Shown: in pieces, positions 5,088 through 5,194 of the stretch | Numbering within the stretch: the first letter of the stretch is position 1 | Layout: each line of letters starts with the position of its first letter | Origin: Clostridia bacterium | GTDB taxonomy: Bacteria > Bacillota > Clostridia > Oscillospirales > Acutalibacteraceae | NCBI GenBank assembly: GCA_017631745.1 | Contig: JAGBSR010000017.1 | Span: forward strand, 1-5,194 | Direction of reading: 5' to 3' | Length of the DNA: 5,194 nt | Program-made: the position numbers and the translations under genes | The notes under the pieces: generated by a model | Databases searched by the model: none | The model's input: the letters and a program-made list of their open reading frames with translations, nothing else | Told to the model about the DNA's origin: nothing

Positions 5088-5194
5088 ATGCCTAAAGTTA
5101 CATTCAAAACAGATTTATGTAAAGGCTGCGGTCTTTGTGTTGAGGCTTGTCCCAAAAAGATTCTCATCATCAATAAAGAAAAGATCAATGCTAA
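5088..5194 (+). CDS. 4Fe-4S ferredoxin-type protein, probable delta subunit of a 2-oxoacid:ferredoxin oxidoreductase (3' end outside window)
   Basis: The first 35 residues begin MPKVTFKTDLCKGCGLCVEA and continue CPKKI. They contain a complete CxxCxxCxxxCP cluster motif (C11, C14, C17, C21) and then ILIINKEKIN. This is the N-terminal pattern of the small (about 70-residue) ferredoxin subunits KorD/VorD, which pass electrons between ferredoxin and the thiamine-pyrophosphate core of 2-oxoacid oxidoreductases. GGAGG (5076-5080) with 7-nt spacing supports the start. The alpha, beta and gamma subunits would be expected downstream, outside the window. The 2-oxoacid (2-oxoglutarate or branched-chain) cannot be read here. 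A generic ferredoxin is the alternative, but the start and context fit the delta subunit better. Confidence 0.9.
   Translation, partial: MPKVTFKTDLCKGCGLCVEACPKKILIINKEKINA

Noticed and set aside
1..5194. CRISPR arrays, tRNA or rRNA genes, insertion sequences
   Set aside because: No regularly spaced repeats, cloverleaf-like segments, transposase-like frames or paired terminal repeats were seen. The only structured RNA found is the T-box leader.

Overview
The window reads as a piece of an anaerobic Firmicute chromosome, most likely a clostridial gut or rumen bacterium of the Ruminococcus/Oscillospiraceae type. The reasons are moderate GC with AT-rich spacers, strong GGAGG or AAAGGTG ribosome binding sites, sigma-A-type promoters, a T-box leader, and the start of a ferredoxin-dependent 2-oxoacid oxidoreductase operon. 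All genes lie on the + strand. The taxonomic placement is inference.

Layout. (1) Positions 1-827 hold the 3' end of an AMP-forming acyl-CoA synthetase, followed by a hairpin at 833-860. (2) 888-1703 is a metal-dependent amidohydrolase of the ACMSD-like amidohydrolase-2 family with its metal ligands intact. (3) 1704-2080 is non-coding but dense: a near-consensus promoter (1734-1762), then a complete T-box riboswitch ending in a strong intrinsic terminator (2015-2052). (4) 2081-4342 is one long reading frame for an unusual HTH-cupin-acyl-CoA synthetase fusion of about 753 codons. An in-frame TAA at 3749-3751 breaks it at the codon where the catalytic Glu of the GQTE motif should be. (5) 4343-4413 is a short spacer with a 9-bp inverted repeat and promoter-like hexamers. 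(6) 4414-5073 is a P-loop ATPase of MinD/CobQ type. (7) 5088 to the end is the start of a small 4Fe-4S protein, matching the delta (ferredoxin) subunit of 2-oxoacid:ferredoxin oxidoreductases.

How the parts may work together (inference). The ligase fusion belongs to the medium-chain/branched acyl-CoA synthetase (MACS) type, and a 2-oxoacid:ferredoxin oxidoreductase appears to begin downstream. This pair can turn a branched short-chain acid into its acyl-CoA and then reductively carboxylate it to a 2-oxoacid, the direct precursor of a branched-chain amino acid. Rumen bacteria are known to use this route. A T-box senses uncharged tRNA, so placing one in front of the ligase would let amino-acid starvation switch on acid scavenging. 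The best specifier-codon reading is AUC (Ile), which would fit 2-methylbutyrate to isoleucine, but the specifier assignment is not secure. The stop codon in the ligase means this allele is either recently inactivated or carries a sequence error.
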